Assembly (NCBI GenBank): GCA_009602725.1
Contig: WELB01000002.1
Location: forward strand, 1,659,478-1,697,110
DNA length: 37,633 nucleotides
From: Spirogloea muscicola
Taxonomy: Eukaryota; Streptophyta; Zygnematophyceae; Spirogloeales; Spirogloeaceae
Direction of reading: 5' to 3'
The notes beneath the pieces are model-generated. The model was not told the origin of the DNA and ran no database searches. It saw nothing but the letters and a program-made list of their open reading frames with translations. A program made the translations under genes and the position numbers. Below, piece after piece: positions 1-8,583 of this stretch (the stretch's first letter is position 1; each line of letters begins with the position of its first letter).

Positions 1-20
1 AATCGCCTTGAGGTGAGTAC

Positions 21-1517
21 CTGAGGACACCTTCCACACACTCATCAATGAAGGTGAACGACCGCGTCTGCATGCCGTCGCCCCACATCTCAAAGTGCTC
101 CGGGGAAGTCAAGGCCTTGCGGCAGAAGGCAGCGGGAGCCTTTTCGCGCCCACCTACAAGATTCAGCAGCCGTTCATTACACTCTTGGCGTGATCAGCAC
201 AATTCCAGTAGTCTGAGCTATAACACTCCCATGGCTTTGAAACAACATCTTTGAACTCTAACCTACAAACCCTCACTTTGTGGGAATTGCCTCTCCAATG
301 CCTTTCAGTTACCCTCTGTGTGCAAGAAAGTAGAATTGCACATCGCTATCGAGAGAGCAGTGCTGATGATACCCTTCCATGTGCCGAAGGGGCCGTAGAT
401 GTTGTGGAAGCGTCCAATTCGGCACTCGACGCCGAAGTCCTTGGTGTAGTGCTTGCAGAGCTCCTCGGTCGCCAGCTTCTCCAGCCCATACGCATCTTGG
501 GGCTGGCGTGGAGCAAGATAGAGAAAATGTCAATCACCAGGCCTTTCATGTCTTAGCAGTTGACACCAACAAGATATTGCTCAATTTGGTGAGCAGAGAT
601 GTCCAGCTTAGACAGAAGCTCAGTGCGAGCAGCAAATTCTGCGTAGCAATTGACAGCTGAGTGCAGTAAAGCAAGCAATGGTGGCAGTCCTTGCCACTTA
701 GCAACCTGCCAGAGTCTCCAACAAACAGCGATTGTGAATTCTACCACCAATTACAGCTTCTAGAGACAATTAGCTGGCCACACTCTCCCATTCCTATCGA
801 TCACCACCTGCTGTCAATGAATCTGGTCAACAGGGATCCAACTTCTACACGTGATCAAGAGCTGCTCACCTCAGCTGGCCACGCGTCGGACTCCTTCAGG
901 GCGACAATGTCCGTCTCCAGCTGCTTGAACTCGGGGTAGATGCAGGCGCTGGAGGCGTAGAAGAACCTGGACAGATAGCAGATCCACTGATCAGCTGGAG
1001 TCTGCATTGCGGCGGTGCTACATCAAGGATCGGCAGATCAGGTGCGGGAGAGAGTGGCTGTGTATGGGCAGGAGGTAGGAGAAGCAGGAGTGTAGGAGAT
1101 TGGCGTGCCGGACCTCTTGACGCCGTTGAGGCGGGCGGCCTCGAGCATGTTGAAGCTGATCATGGTGTTGTTGTACATGATGACGGAGTGGTTGGACTGG
1201 ATGAAGCCCATGCCGCCCATGTCGGCGGCCAGGTTGAAGACGTGCTCCACACCGTCGGTGACCTTAAGACAGTTGTCCATGACGCGCAGATCGACGAGGT
1301 GGAATTCGTCGCAGAACATGTCCTCCGTCATGTGCTCGTTCTTCTTCCAGTCCGACGCGATGACGTAGTGGCCCTCGGTCTTGAGGCGGCGAGCAATGTG
1401 TGACGCGATGAAGCCGCCCGCGCCCGTCACCGAGATGCGCAGCTTGCCGTCGGACCAGTACGGCTCCCGCTCCAGATCCGTGGCCGTGAAGGCGTTCGGG
1501 TCGGCAGCGGCGGCCAT
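21..1517 (-). CDS. GME: GDP-mannose 3,5-epimerase, 3' part beyond window
   Basis: It converts GDP-D-mannose to GDP-L-galactose in the cytosol, feeding ascorbate and cell-wall polysaccharide synthesis (family knowledge). Visible exons on minus are 1517-1114, 966-870, 502-373 and 153-21, with GT-AG junctions that keep phase; about 254 residues are seen of a usual ~370, and the C-terminus lies beyond position 1. The protein begins MAAAADPNAF. It shows the extended-SDR nucleotide-binding loop GAGGFIASHIARRL, the NLAADMGGMGFIQSNHS segment, YASSACIYPEF, and the catalytic Tyr/Lys pair in DAYGLEKL. GRFHNIYGPFGTWKG and REKAPAAFCRKA complete a near-diagnostic match. The start Met is chosen because family similarity begins directly after it; upstream is a GC-triplet run (1518-1560) and GC-rich leader. 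No operon context applies. Identification is very secure; only the last exons are unseen. Confidence 0.95.
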
Positions 1518-1780
1518 GGCGGCGGCGGCGGCGGCGGCGGTGGCTCAGCTCCGAGGCCCTCGGCGCTGCCGCCGCCGCCGCTGCAGCTCCTGGCCCGTCG
1601 TCGCAGCTCCCACGGCCATGGCCATGCAGGCGGCGGAGGCAGCCCGAAAAGTCCTCGCCACCGCCACCACCGCCGACGCCGGCACCGCCGCAGCGAGCGG
1701 GCTCCGGCAGCTGGCGGCTGGCGGCGGGGAAGCAGGTGCGAGGGTCAGCTGCTGGCCATGCCGGGGCCGGCGGGAGTGAG

Positions 1781-1940
1781 AAGGCGTGCGCGGTGCGCGT
1801 GAATTGGAAGAAGGGTGTTCGAATCACGCCTGGTGCACAGAAGCCAGTGCAAGAATGGAGGATTGCATGAAACGACCCCGTAAGGGGAGAAGGTGCGGTG
1901 CGCGTGAATAGAAAGTGAGGCCAATTTAAGCCAATACATC
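1781..1940 (-). repeat. Partial dispersed-repeat copies upstream of GME
   Basis: The string GGTGCGCGTGAAT occurs twice, near 1793 and 1897, about 100 bp apart. The second copy continues as AGAAAGTGAGGCCAATTTAAG. Read on minus it resembles the GGCCTCCCTTTCAATTTC-ATGCGCACC core of the repeat seen at 4805-4850, 15475-15510 and 28565-28610. It lies in the GME leader or promoter. It may be an old insertion; similarity is short and approximate. Confidence 0.4.
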
Positions 1941-1956
1941 GTTCAGGCCAAAGTAG

Positions 1957-2460
1957 TGCAAAATAATGAAGAGGGAAGGGGGGAATTGGGGGTCCCCCAT
2001 CCCTCCCCGTTCCTTACCCCGGAGCCCTCGGGAGTTCCGGGCGGGGGGGTTGGTGGGCCACACGGCGCGGGCCCCAATTGGTTTGTCGCGGCGGGGCTGC
2101 TCCGCCCTCCCTCCTTCCGGGCGACGGGGCCGGTGATGGGACTGATACGAGCCCGGGGAGGGGGGGTGGCCCCTGCCGGCCTAAATTTAGGGGCGTTCGG
2201 GAATGCGGGACGTCGTCTGCACGTGCGCGGCGGTTGGCCGCGGCCGGCCAAGTGGCGCCGGCTGGGCGAAGTGGACGTGCCCCGGCCGGCGGCCGGCGGC
2301 GGCGGCGGGCGACGTGGTTCGCGGCAGCTCGGGCGCGCCCCCGCGCCCCGAGGACCTCGGGACCTTGGCAGCCTTGCGTGGAAGAAGTGAAGCACTTCCC
2401 GTGTCGGAGGTGGGCTGCTGCTGCTCCAAGTCTGTCTCCGGCGGCTGGCTTTTCTAACTT
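1957..2460. other. Very GC-rich block, no recognised gene
   Basis: The block is strikingly richer in G and C than its surroundings, with long G and C runs such as GGGCGGGGGGG near 2040 and GGCGGCGGCGGGCG near 2296. Several overlapping open frames exist on both strands (for example 1956-2390 plus and 1943-2476 minus), but they are low-complexity Gly/Arg/Pro/Ala translations expected from any GC-rich DNA. None resembles a known protein. It may be a GC-rich promoter island for GME, whose ATG lies about 440 bp to the left. I assign no function. Confidence 0.45.
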
Positions 2461-2550
2461 GCGGGCTGCCAACCATGAGTGATTTTTCTACATGAGGTCT
2501 GCTTGCTCGTGTGTCACGGCACCTTCGGACCTTGTCGATTCTTCTCGGGC

Positions 2551-3760
2551 AATGGCTGTGAGAAGCCAGCCAAAAGGAATGTACAAGTCCGAAAACGAAT
2601 GTGAGGGCAGCCCAAACCCTACATGATCAGAAGAGCAAGCAAGCCTCCTCCGCCTAAGTGCGTGCTGGCCCGTCGGCGAGGGCGGCAGCTTCCGGCTGGC
2701 CGCCCGCCCGCGATCCCAGGCGTCGGGGTTAGCTCTCCTCAAGCTCAGCCAGCCAACAGCGCCGCCCGCAGCAGTTGGGCCGCCCACGTCTACCCACGGC
2801 TGCCGCCCAGGTCTTTGGCGGCGACGCGGCCTCTTTTCGCGGGACCCACCGCCGCGCCGGGTGGTCCCGCGCCGCCGCCCCCGCCCAGCCGCCAGACGTC
2901 GCGCTTGCAACAACGCGCCGGCCTTGCCCAACACGCCATGCACGCGCCATACTTTCCTGTCCTTTCATGTAGCCCCACTTGTCGTACTAGCTTGCTTGAA
3001 CAGTATGCTTGGATTGGCCGCCTTTCACTTCATGCGCACACCGCAGCTTCTCTCCTTTGCGCCTGCCGGCTCCTTTGTTCGTTCCTTTGGGCTGGCCTCT
3101 CACAGCCATTGCCTTACATTGCAAGAGCTGTCTCGTGTTCATCCCTTGTCGGGCCTGACCTCTCACAGCCATTGCCTCTCGTTTTCCTTTCACTCACCCC
3201 CGCCTTATGTGCGAGTGCCCTCGCCTCTGTACTTGATCCCCACGCGGCCTTCGTACTTGGCCGCTCAGGCCCCTCGCGTCATTGGCTGCACGCCGGCCTG
3301 CCTCCCTCCTCCGCCCCGCCCCGCCTCGCCCAGCATCTCCAGAGCGTCTCCTCTGGCGACATGCGAGCACGCGGGAGAAAGAAGGGGCACTCCCAGTGGG
3401 GGCAAGGAGCGCCCAACGCCCGTCGGAGGAGGCGGGCTACGCAGTCCGCCAAGCGGCGGGGCGTCAAGGAACGCAAATACGCCGATCACCCAAGGGGGAC
3501 GAGTGTTAGAATTTATGTATTAGCTCCTTCCATTTAGCCTTCATACTATTTAAGTGTCCCACTTAGGGAAGCACCTGTCGCTTCCAGGGGCAGCCTTGCC
3601 CGGATTATCGGGGTGACACGTAGGCAGATCACATGTGTGAGAATGTGCCTCACACTGGACTCACTACTTCACGTGCACCTTCGAGCCGGCTCTGTAGCCG
3701 GCCCCTGCCCGACTAGCTTAACGGACACCTTTTGGGCTGGCCCTGCAGCCGGCCCCCTCG
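2551..3760. repeat. Cluster of dispersed hairpin repeats
   Basis: Copies of a short repeat are present: minus-oriented at about 2551-2590 (GGCTGTGAGAAGCCAGCC then AAAAGGAATGTACAAG), and plus-oriented at about 3070-3110 and 3140-3180 (GGGCTGGCCTCTCACAGCC and a variant). A Met-Arg-Thr reading start (ATGCGCAC) of the second repeat type is at 3032. Two related palindromes, AGCCGGCTCTGTAGCCGGCC near 3683 and GGCTGGCCCTGCAGCCGGCC near 3733, follow. The long open frame at 2623-3537 is repeat-derived low-complexity sequence and has no recognisable domain. Confidence 0.6.
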
Positions 3761-4209
3761 GGGCCCCAGCGGGCTGACCCGTCGGGACCGACTGTGCCCG
3801 TGTGTCTTGCATTCTTTCAATCTGTACGAAGGGGGGCCGGTGAGCAGAAGCCCACTCACTCTAACAGGAGCCACCGTCCTCCTTCTGCCCACTGCTCTTC
3901 CTTGCTTGCCAGCGCTCCACGCTACCTGCCTTGAGTCAGCTGCAGGCCTGCTTCCTGTCGGACCTTGCCGCCGTCACCGCCATTGGCAAGAAGGCGAGGA
4001 AGGAGCGCGGCACTCCTTCCAAGAGCGCCGCTTCTCCATTGCTCGAGCCCCAAGTGAGTGACGACGGTAATGCTCCGGGTCATGGATTTTCGGTTAGCCC
4101 TAAGTGGGTACTAACGGATAGCCCAGCTCAACGAGATCGTCCCGCTCGCCGTCGACGTACACGGTGGGTTTGGGACATGCTGGCTTGACCTTCTCCAGCG
4201 CCTTGTGCT

Positions 4210-4600
4210 CCTTCTCGTCCTTCGTTCATTCTTTTCTGGGCTGGCTTTTTCCAGCCCCTATCCTCAATGGGGGATAAGGCGGTACCTGCGCGGCGGGCAG
4301 TGGCAGCCGCCAAGGGCAGCAGAGCGAGCAGCCTGGCTTCAATGCCGCCGGGTCCCTTGCCCAAGTATTCCAGATGCGCTTGGTCACTTCCCTGCAGCGG
4401 TCCCTTGCCAGGAGCCCAGCTTCTCCGACCTGCGGCTGCTTGGCAGGGGTTACTGAGTTTCCCGTCGTCTTGTGTCTAGCTGTGTCAATTTTTTCTTGTT
4501 GGCATCTTTTTGGCTCTTTGAATTTGTCCATTTTCTTGTGGCTGGCCTCTGCCAGCCCCTCTTCTCTATGGGCCGCAAGCCATCGTTGCATGCTATAGAA
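4210..4600 (+). repeat. Two hairpin repeats plus retroelement-like 3' tail
   Basis: Hairpin copies lie at about 4220-4270 (perfect stem GGGCTGG/CCAGCCC around CTTTT) and 4535-4565 (GGCTGG/CCAGCC). Between them, 4392-4456 carries the recurrent coding-like tail: a frame ending SFSDLRLLGRGY and a TGA stop. The same tail peptide recurs at about 4960-4991, 5465-5505, 36745-36784, 37190-37222 and, on minus, 22070-22130. It looks like the 3' end of a degraded element, not a host gene. Confidence 0.55.
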
Positions 4601-4704
4601 TGCGGCTGTCATTGAGTCTACAGCGCTCCCAGGCACTCGCGATACACCAGCGTGCTGGGCGTGCATAAGCCCAGGCTAATGGCTTCCGTGGGGGTGATTT
4701 GGCT

Positions 4705-5015
4705 CCTCAGCTTAGCTTGTCAGACATGCATGTACTCACTCGGGTATACTAGTGTCCCACTTAGCCAGCTCATTACCCCGTTAATAGGACATTTGTAAGG
4801 CTAGAATTGGCCTCCCTCTCAATTTCATGCGCACCGCTCGCCTTCTCGCTATGGGCGCGCACTTTCTTGTTGCCTTCGCTGTCCACTTGCGTGCAGGCCG
4901 CGCCTTGGCTGCAGCCTCCGGTTTCCTTCAAGGCGACGTCTATCCGCCTGCTAGCTGTTCCGATCTTCACTTACTGACTAGAGGTTACTGAGAGCCCCCT
5001 TGCTGCCGTCTTAGC
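4705..5015 (+). mobile_element. Best-preserved copy of a retroelement-like repeat, with 54-codon ORF
   Basis: The copy starts with GCTTGTCAGACATGCATGT and continues through GGACATTTGTAAGGCTAGAATTGG. It contains an intact small open frame at 4827-4991 that begins MRTARLLAMG and ends SDLHLLTRGY before TGA. The first half is repeated at 15376-15525 and, more diverged, at 16140-16290; the second half is repeated at 37085-37260 and on minus at 22070-22210. The shared reading frame and stop suggest a formerly translated segment, perhaps the C-terminal end of a non-LTR element's polyprotein, though no catalytic motif is in this copy. Alternatively it is a non-coding repeat that happens to be open. 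Confidence 0.5.
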
Positions 5016-5039
5016 ACTTCGTACCTGGCTTTTGCGCCA

Positions 5040-5510
5040 TCCGACTCCTTCAGACCTTGTCCATTCCTTTGGGCTGGCCTCTGACAGCCACCAGTCAATT
5101 TGGAAGCGCTGTTGTTTCCGGACTAATTTTCCGTTCTTTTCTGCGCTGGTCATTAACAGTACCCCGCCCCGTTTTTGGGAAGAGCTCACATTTATATCCG
5201 GCTCTTCACAGCCCTCGCCCCCTTTGAAAGAACTCACTTCGTTTGCTCCTCACTCGTGTTTACTAAGTGATCCTCCCTACCCAAGCCTTTGCCCCTATTG
5301 GGAGAGCCACTTCCCTACCCAAGCTCTAAGTCAGCGCTTTTGGCCCCTTCGGACCTGAGAAAGAGAAGAAAACCTGCGGACCTTGTCAATTCTTTTGGGG
5401 CTGGCTGTTTACAGCTCTTGCTCCCCTTTGGGAGAGCTAGTTCTTTCAGCCATTTTCTTTCCGGCGGCTAGCCTTTCTGACCTGCGGCTGCTAAGTAGAG
5501 GTCACACCAG
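5040..5510 (+). repeat. Hairpin repeats and tail fragment
   Basis: Hairpin copies are at about 5048-5095 (GACCTTGTCCATTCCTTTGG then GGCTGGCCTCTGACAGCC), 5185-5225 (degenerate) and 5375-5440 (GACCTTGTCAATTCTTTTGG). The end, near 5465-5505, holds a SLSDLRLLSRG-coding tail like that at 4392-4456, here without the stop in the same place. No host gene is visible. Confidence 0.55.
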
Positions 5511-5829
5511 TGACCATCCTTCGTGGTACTTGCTTCGTTGTGTGTTCCAGCCCTTTTCTGGTGGCAGAAGGGGCTTGGATCTTGCCATCTGGGATTCAGG
5601 CATCAATTTGCGACCTTTATGTGTTGACCCGTAATTATTGAGCGGGTCAATTGGTGATGTACGTCATCAGCTGTGCTTGCCTTAATTCTTGGCCATTTTG
5701 GCCTTCGATTGTTTCAATAGACGATTATTTTACTTTTCGGCCCATTCGGAAGGAAGGAAGCTAGACGCACCCGAGTGCGGAAAAGGTCTTGTAAAAACTT
5801 ATATGCGACTTCTTCAGGAAATTTTCCGT

Positions 5830-5935
5830 GATTCGATCATACCAGGGCCACTACACCGGATCCCATCAGAACTCCGAAGTTAAAGTCCCTTGGGCGAGAA
5901 TGGGTGACCTCCCGGGAAGTCCTCGTGTCCTATCC
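5830..5935 (+). rRNA. 5S rRNA-like gene copy with 11-nt internal deletion (pseudogene or 5S-derived element)
   Basis: The sequence matches the plant/green-algal 5S rRNA pattern: ATTCGATCATACCAG near 5831, CACCGGATCCCATCAGAACT near 5855, CCGAAGTTAAAG, TTGGGCGAGA, ATGGGTGACCTCCCGGGAAG and TCCTCGTGTCCTATCC at the end. Compared with the usual plant form, about 11 nt are missing between GGGCGAGA and ATGGGTGACC, the part carrying the intermediate element of the internal RNA polymerase III promoter; about 106 nt remain of ~118-120. Box A-like and box C-like parts are kept. A T-rich stretch (GTTTTGGTTTTC) follows. It stands alone among repeats. The deletion makes a normal ribosomal role unlikely, so a pseudogene or 5S-derived SINE head is more probable. 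Confidence 0.75.
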
Positions 5936-5964
5936 ACCGTTTTGGTTTTCGGAATCTGACGTAG

Positions 5965-6925
5965 TTCTTGTGGGGCTGGACACTCACAGCCCTTGCCCCC
6001 AAGGGAGAGCCATTTTCTTTCGTTCACAAGGCGAAGTAGCACTTGCGATGGGGCACATGTCTGTGAAAAGGCCAGACCAAAAGAATGTGAAAGCCACAGC
6101 CACCGCCAGTCTTTCAATATGCTCCAGCATCCTCAGGCATTCGCCGTGCATTTGCGGGCAGGCCGCCATGGATGACACCTCGACTTGGCATGGCGACTCT
6201 TTTCCAACTGCTACTTCAGTCAAGCTGTGACATTGACTCGAAACAGAGAAAATTCAGTCATAATGCATATCTGTGTGGTCGCGCTTTTCGGCCCCGTCGC
6301 ACCTTGGCCTCCCAATTGGGCTGGCCTTTTTACAGCGATCGCCCCCCTTTGGAAGAGCTTCTCCGGCCCCTTGGCGCTGGTCCTCCTCTTTGGGCCTTGT
6401 GCTTTTATTTGGGCTGGCCTTCGACAGGCATCGCCTCCAAGCGAAGAGCTCCTTCTCGCATCCCTTTTGCTACTTACTCCACCTACCTGTACTAACTCTC
6501 CCTCCTACACCCTCCCCGTCTTTCCTCTCTCTCCTCTATTGACACCGTCCTGCATTTGTTGCCTGGATTCATTGAGCGTCCGTTTGCACCATTCACCAAG
6601 GATAGGTACTTGCACCTACTGGCCCTTTTGGACCGTGTGCATTCATTACGGGCTGGCTCTCACAGCCATCGCCATACTTTGATAAAGCTGTTCCTTCCGT
6701 AAAAATCTCCACTTTCCCTTGCAGTTTCTAAGAAGGAATTTGATAACAACTCGTTTGCTGAGTGCTTCGTGCATTTGTGTCGGGCTTCCCTAAAACCTTG
6801 TTTATGCTTTTTGGGCTGCCCTTCCACATCACCGCCGCCTCGTTGAAGAGATTTTCACTTACTGGAGACAGTGCTCTTCCAAATAGCGGCAGAGGCTGTG
6901 AAAGGCCAGCCCACAAGGTAGGACG
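5965..6925. repeat. Dense cluster of hairpin repeats, both orientations
   Basis: Plus-oriented copies are at about 5970-6015 (GGGGCTGGACACTCACAGCC), 6315-6360 (TTGGGCTGGCCTTTTTACAG), 6405-6450 (GGGCTGGCCTTCGACAGGC) and 6630-6690 (GGGCTGGCTCTCACAGCC). Minus-oriented copies are at about 6058-6085 and 6885-6925 (GGCTGTGAAAGGCCAGCCC). Several are followed by a conserved GCC-rich and GAGAGC or GAAGAGC motif. The open frames here are repeat translations without domains. Confidence 0.6.
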
Positions 6926-7255
6926 TAGGGGCAAGCCCCCATTGATAAGCAAGGCAGTCAAAACCACCGAGGCAGGCGCCTCAGACAGACATACCCTGAT
7001 AACCTCTCCCCCTAGGCCCAAGTGATCAGACAATGGGACAAGCGCACCTTCATCCTTCTCAGAACTGCTTATGATCATTGCACCTTCTGATCAACCGCAG
7101 GTAGGACAGGCTGGCCGGGAGCTGGGATGGCTGACTTCTGGGCACATGCTCTGGCTGCGTGTATAACCCAGACGAATGCAGAGGCCTGATTCGTTTGACA
7201 CTATATGCAATGGTGCACTGCGAGCGAGTTTGAAACCTGGGCTGCTCACTCTCTG

Positions 7256-7440
7256 CCCTGCTTTGGCACATGCAGTGTAGAGGTTGAGAAATTCAAATCC
7301 ACTGCCCATCAAGCTCTTTGCGGGTCCGCTGCGGATGGCTAGTCTGCTCCTCTTACCCTGCTGTGGCACGTGAAGTGGAGAGATTGAAGATTCAGTCCAC
7401 TGCCCATCAAGCCACTCTTTGCGGGTCCTTCGGTGGATAT
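7256..7440. repeat. Diverged 100-bp tandem duplication
   Basis: Two units begin at about 7256 (CCCTGCTTTGGCACATGCAG) and 7356 (CCCTGCTGTGGCACGTGAAG), exactly about 100 bp apart. Each continues through a GATTGA/GGTTGA segment, CCACTGCCCATCAAGC, CTCTTTGCGGGTCC and a GGATGG/GGATAT end. The second unit has a few small indels. No gene is seen in it; function is unknown. Confidence 0.75.
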
Positions 7441-7647
7441 TAGACTACAGCTCTTCTAGTAGAAGGCAGGGATACCGAGTGCAGCCCAGCCCACATGGGC
7501 TCTGAGTCTCGGTGACCGTCGTCTGTGATCAACCGGGCTGTGCTGGGCTGGTCAAACCCCCCGGCCCAACGCCCAGACGCCCAGATTGCTGTGGGGGCCT
7601 CGTCCGACTTGTCGCGCCGAGCCCGGTGTGAAACCTACATTCCCCTC

Positions 7648-7676
7648 AACCCTAATCTCCAAAACCCTAAACCCTA
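7648..7676 (+). promoter_or_regulatory. Telo-box-like leader motifs
   Basis: AACCCTAA at 7648 and AAACCCTAAACCCTA at about 7662 are units of the plant-type telomere repeat placed within 40 bp of the ATG at 7683. In plants such interstitial telo-boxes occur in promoters and leaders of growth-related genes (established knowledge). This suggests a real transcription start just upstream of the following ORF. Confidence 0.45.
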
Positions 7677-7682
7677 GCCAAC

Positions 7683-7692
7683 GTGGAGCCCC

Positions 7693-7731
<39 letters not shown>

Positions 7732-7746
7732 AGGAGCGCGCGGCGN

Positions 7747-7785
<39 letters not shown>

Positions 7786-8000
7786 GGTTCTCCTTCTGCC
7801 GCAGCTGGACCGGCGTCTGCGTGTACCGCCTCCGCCTGGCGCCGTCCTCGGCGGCGGCCGGCGCCGTCGCCGTTGCCGAGGCCTGGGTGAACGCCGACCC
7901 GGAGCAGTACCGCGCCGCTGAGGACGACGCCGTCGAGGCCGAGCACCTGCGCCGGCTCCTGCAGCTCGCCGTGGAGCACGACGACGGCTGCGGCCACTGA
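7683..8000 (+). CDS. Small Ala/Gly-repeat protein, unknown function (or first exon)
   Basis: A 105-codon open frame begins MEPPAAAA and ends EHDDGCGH before TGA. Residues about 5-16 are an alanine run and residues 23-33 a glycine run encoded by GCC and GGC repeats; an ambiguous base N lies at 7746, so repeat length and frame across it are uncertain. After the repeats the protein is ordinary in composition: EWFSFCRSWTGVCVYRLRLA, a short linker, then an acidic helix-like C-terminus (PEQYRAAEDDAVEAEHLRRL). I do not recognise a family. It may be an independent single-exon gene, or its start may belong to the ARC3 transcript, whose first certain exon lies 584 bp downstream. The telo-boxes in front support transcription. 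Confidence 0.45.
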
Positions 8001-8583
8001 GCTCGTGTTCTGCTGCAGCAGTCGCCATCTCTCAGCTCGTGGCCCTTGCTGGGTTGGCCTCTGCCATGGCGGCGCCGCTCGCTCGCCCCGCGGCGACGGT
8101 GCCGGCGACGGCACACAAGTGTGAGCTTACGAGCAGGCTGAGATGGCGGCAGGCCGCTTTCCCGATGGCCAACGCTGGGGTGGCTCCAATGGCAGCCCAT
8201 CGCATGGAGGCCGGCCATCGGTCCCTCTCCACATGCTGGCCTCCGTCACCCGTGTCGTGCTGCCACATGATGCGGGGAAGCCCGAGCATGCCTCAGGTGG
8301 TTACTGCTGTCCCACTGTCCTGACCCAAATGCAGCTTTGGTCTGCCTCCACACATTGCAGCGCCCGCCCCCGCTTCGGTGCTGTGGCCTGGAGGCCCGCA
8401 GCTTGTGGGGTGCCTTGTGCTGTCGCTCTGGTACCGAGGAAGGCGGCCTGGACTTTGCACAACCGATAATGCAAAGCCCTGACCTTGATATTTGAAGCCG
8501 TAGGACTACAGAAATTATATAACCCTTATCTTCGGCAAAGCAATTGCGCGCTCCTCTGACAGGCGCTGCCGGTGTTTGGGCAG

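Noticed and set aside
1264-1827. 187-codon open frame on minus overlapping GME exon 1
   Set aside because: Out-of-frame shadow of the GME exon and its GC-rich leader.
1820-1850. tRNA-like B box (GTGTTCGAATCACGCC)
   Set aside because: No A box, acceptor stem or anticodon arm can be built around it on either strand.
2623-3537. 304-codon open frame on plus
   Set aside because: Low-complexity Arg/Ala/Pro/Ser translation of GC-rich DNA that runs through two hairpin-repeat copies; no domain.
7552-8028. 158-codon Arg-rich open frame on minus
   Set aside because: Reverse-strand reading of the GCC/GGC repeat; poly-Arg composition is an artefact.
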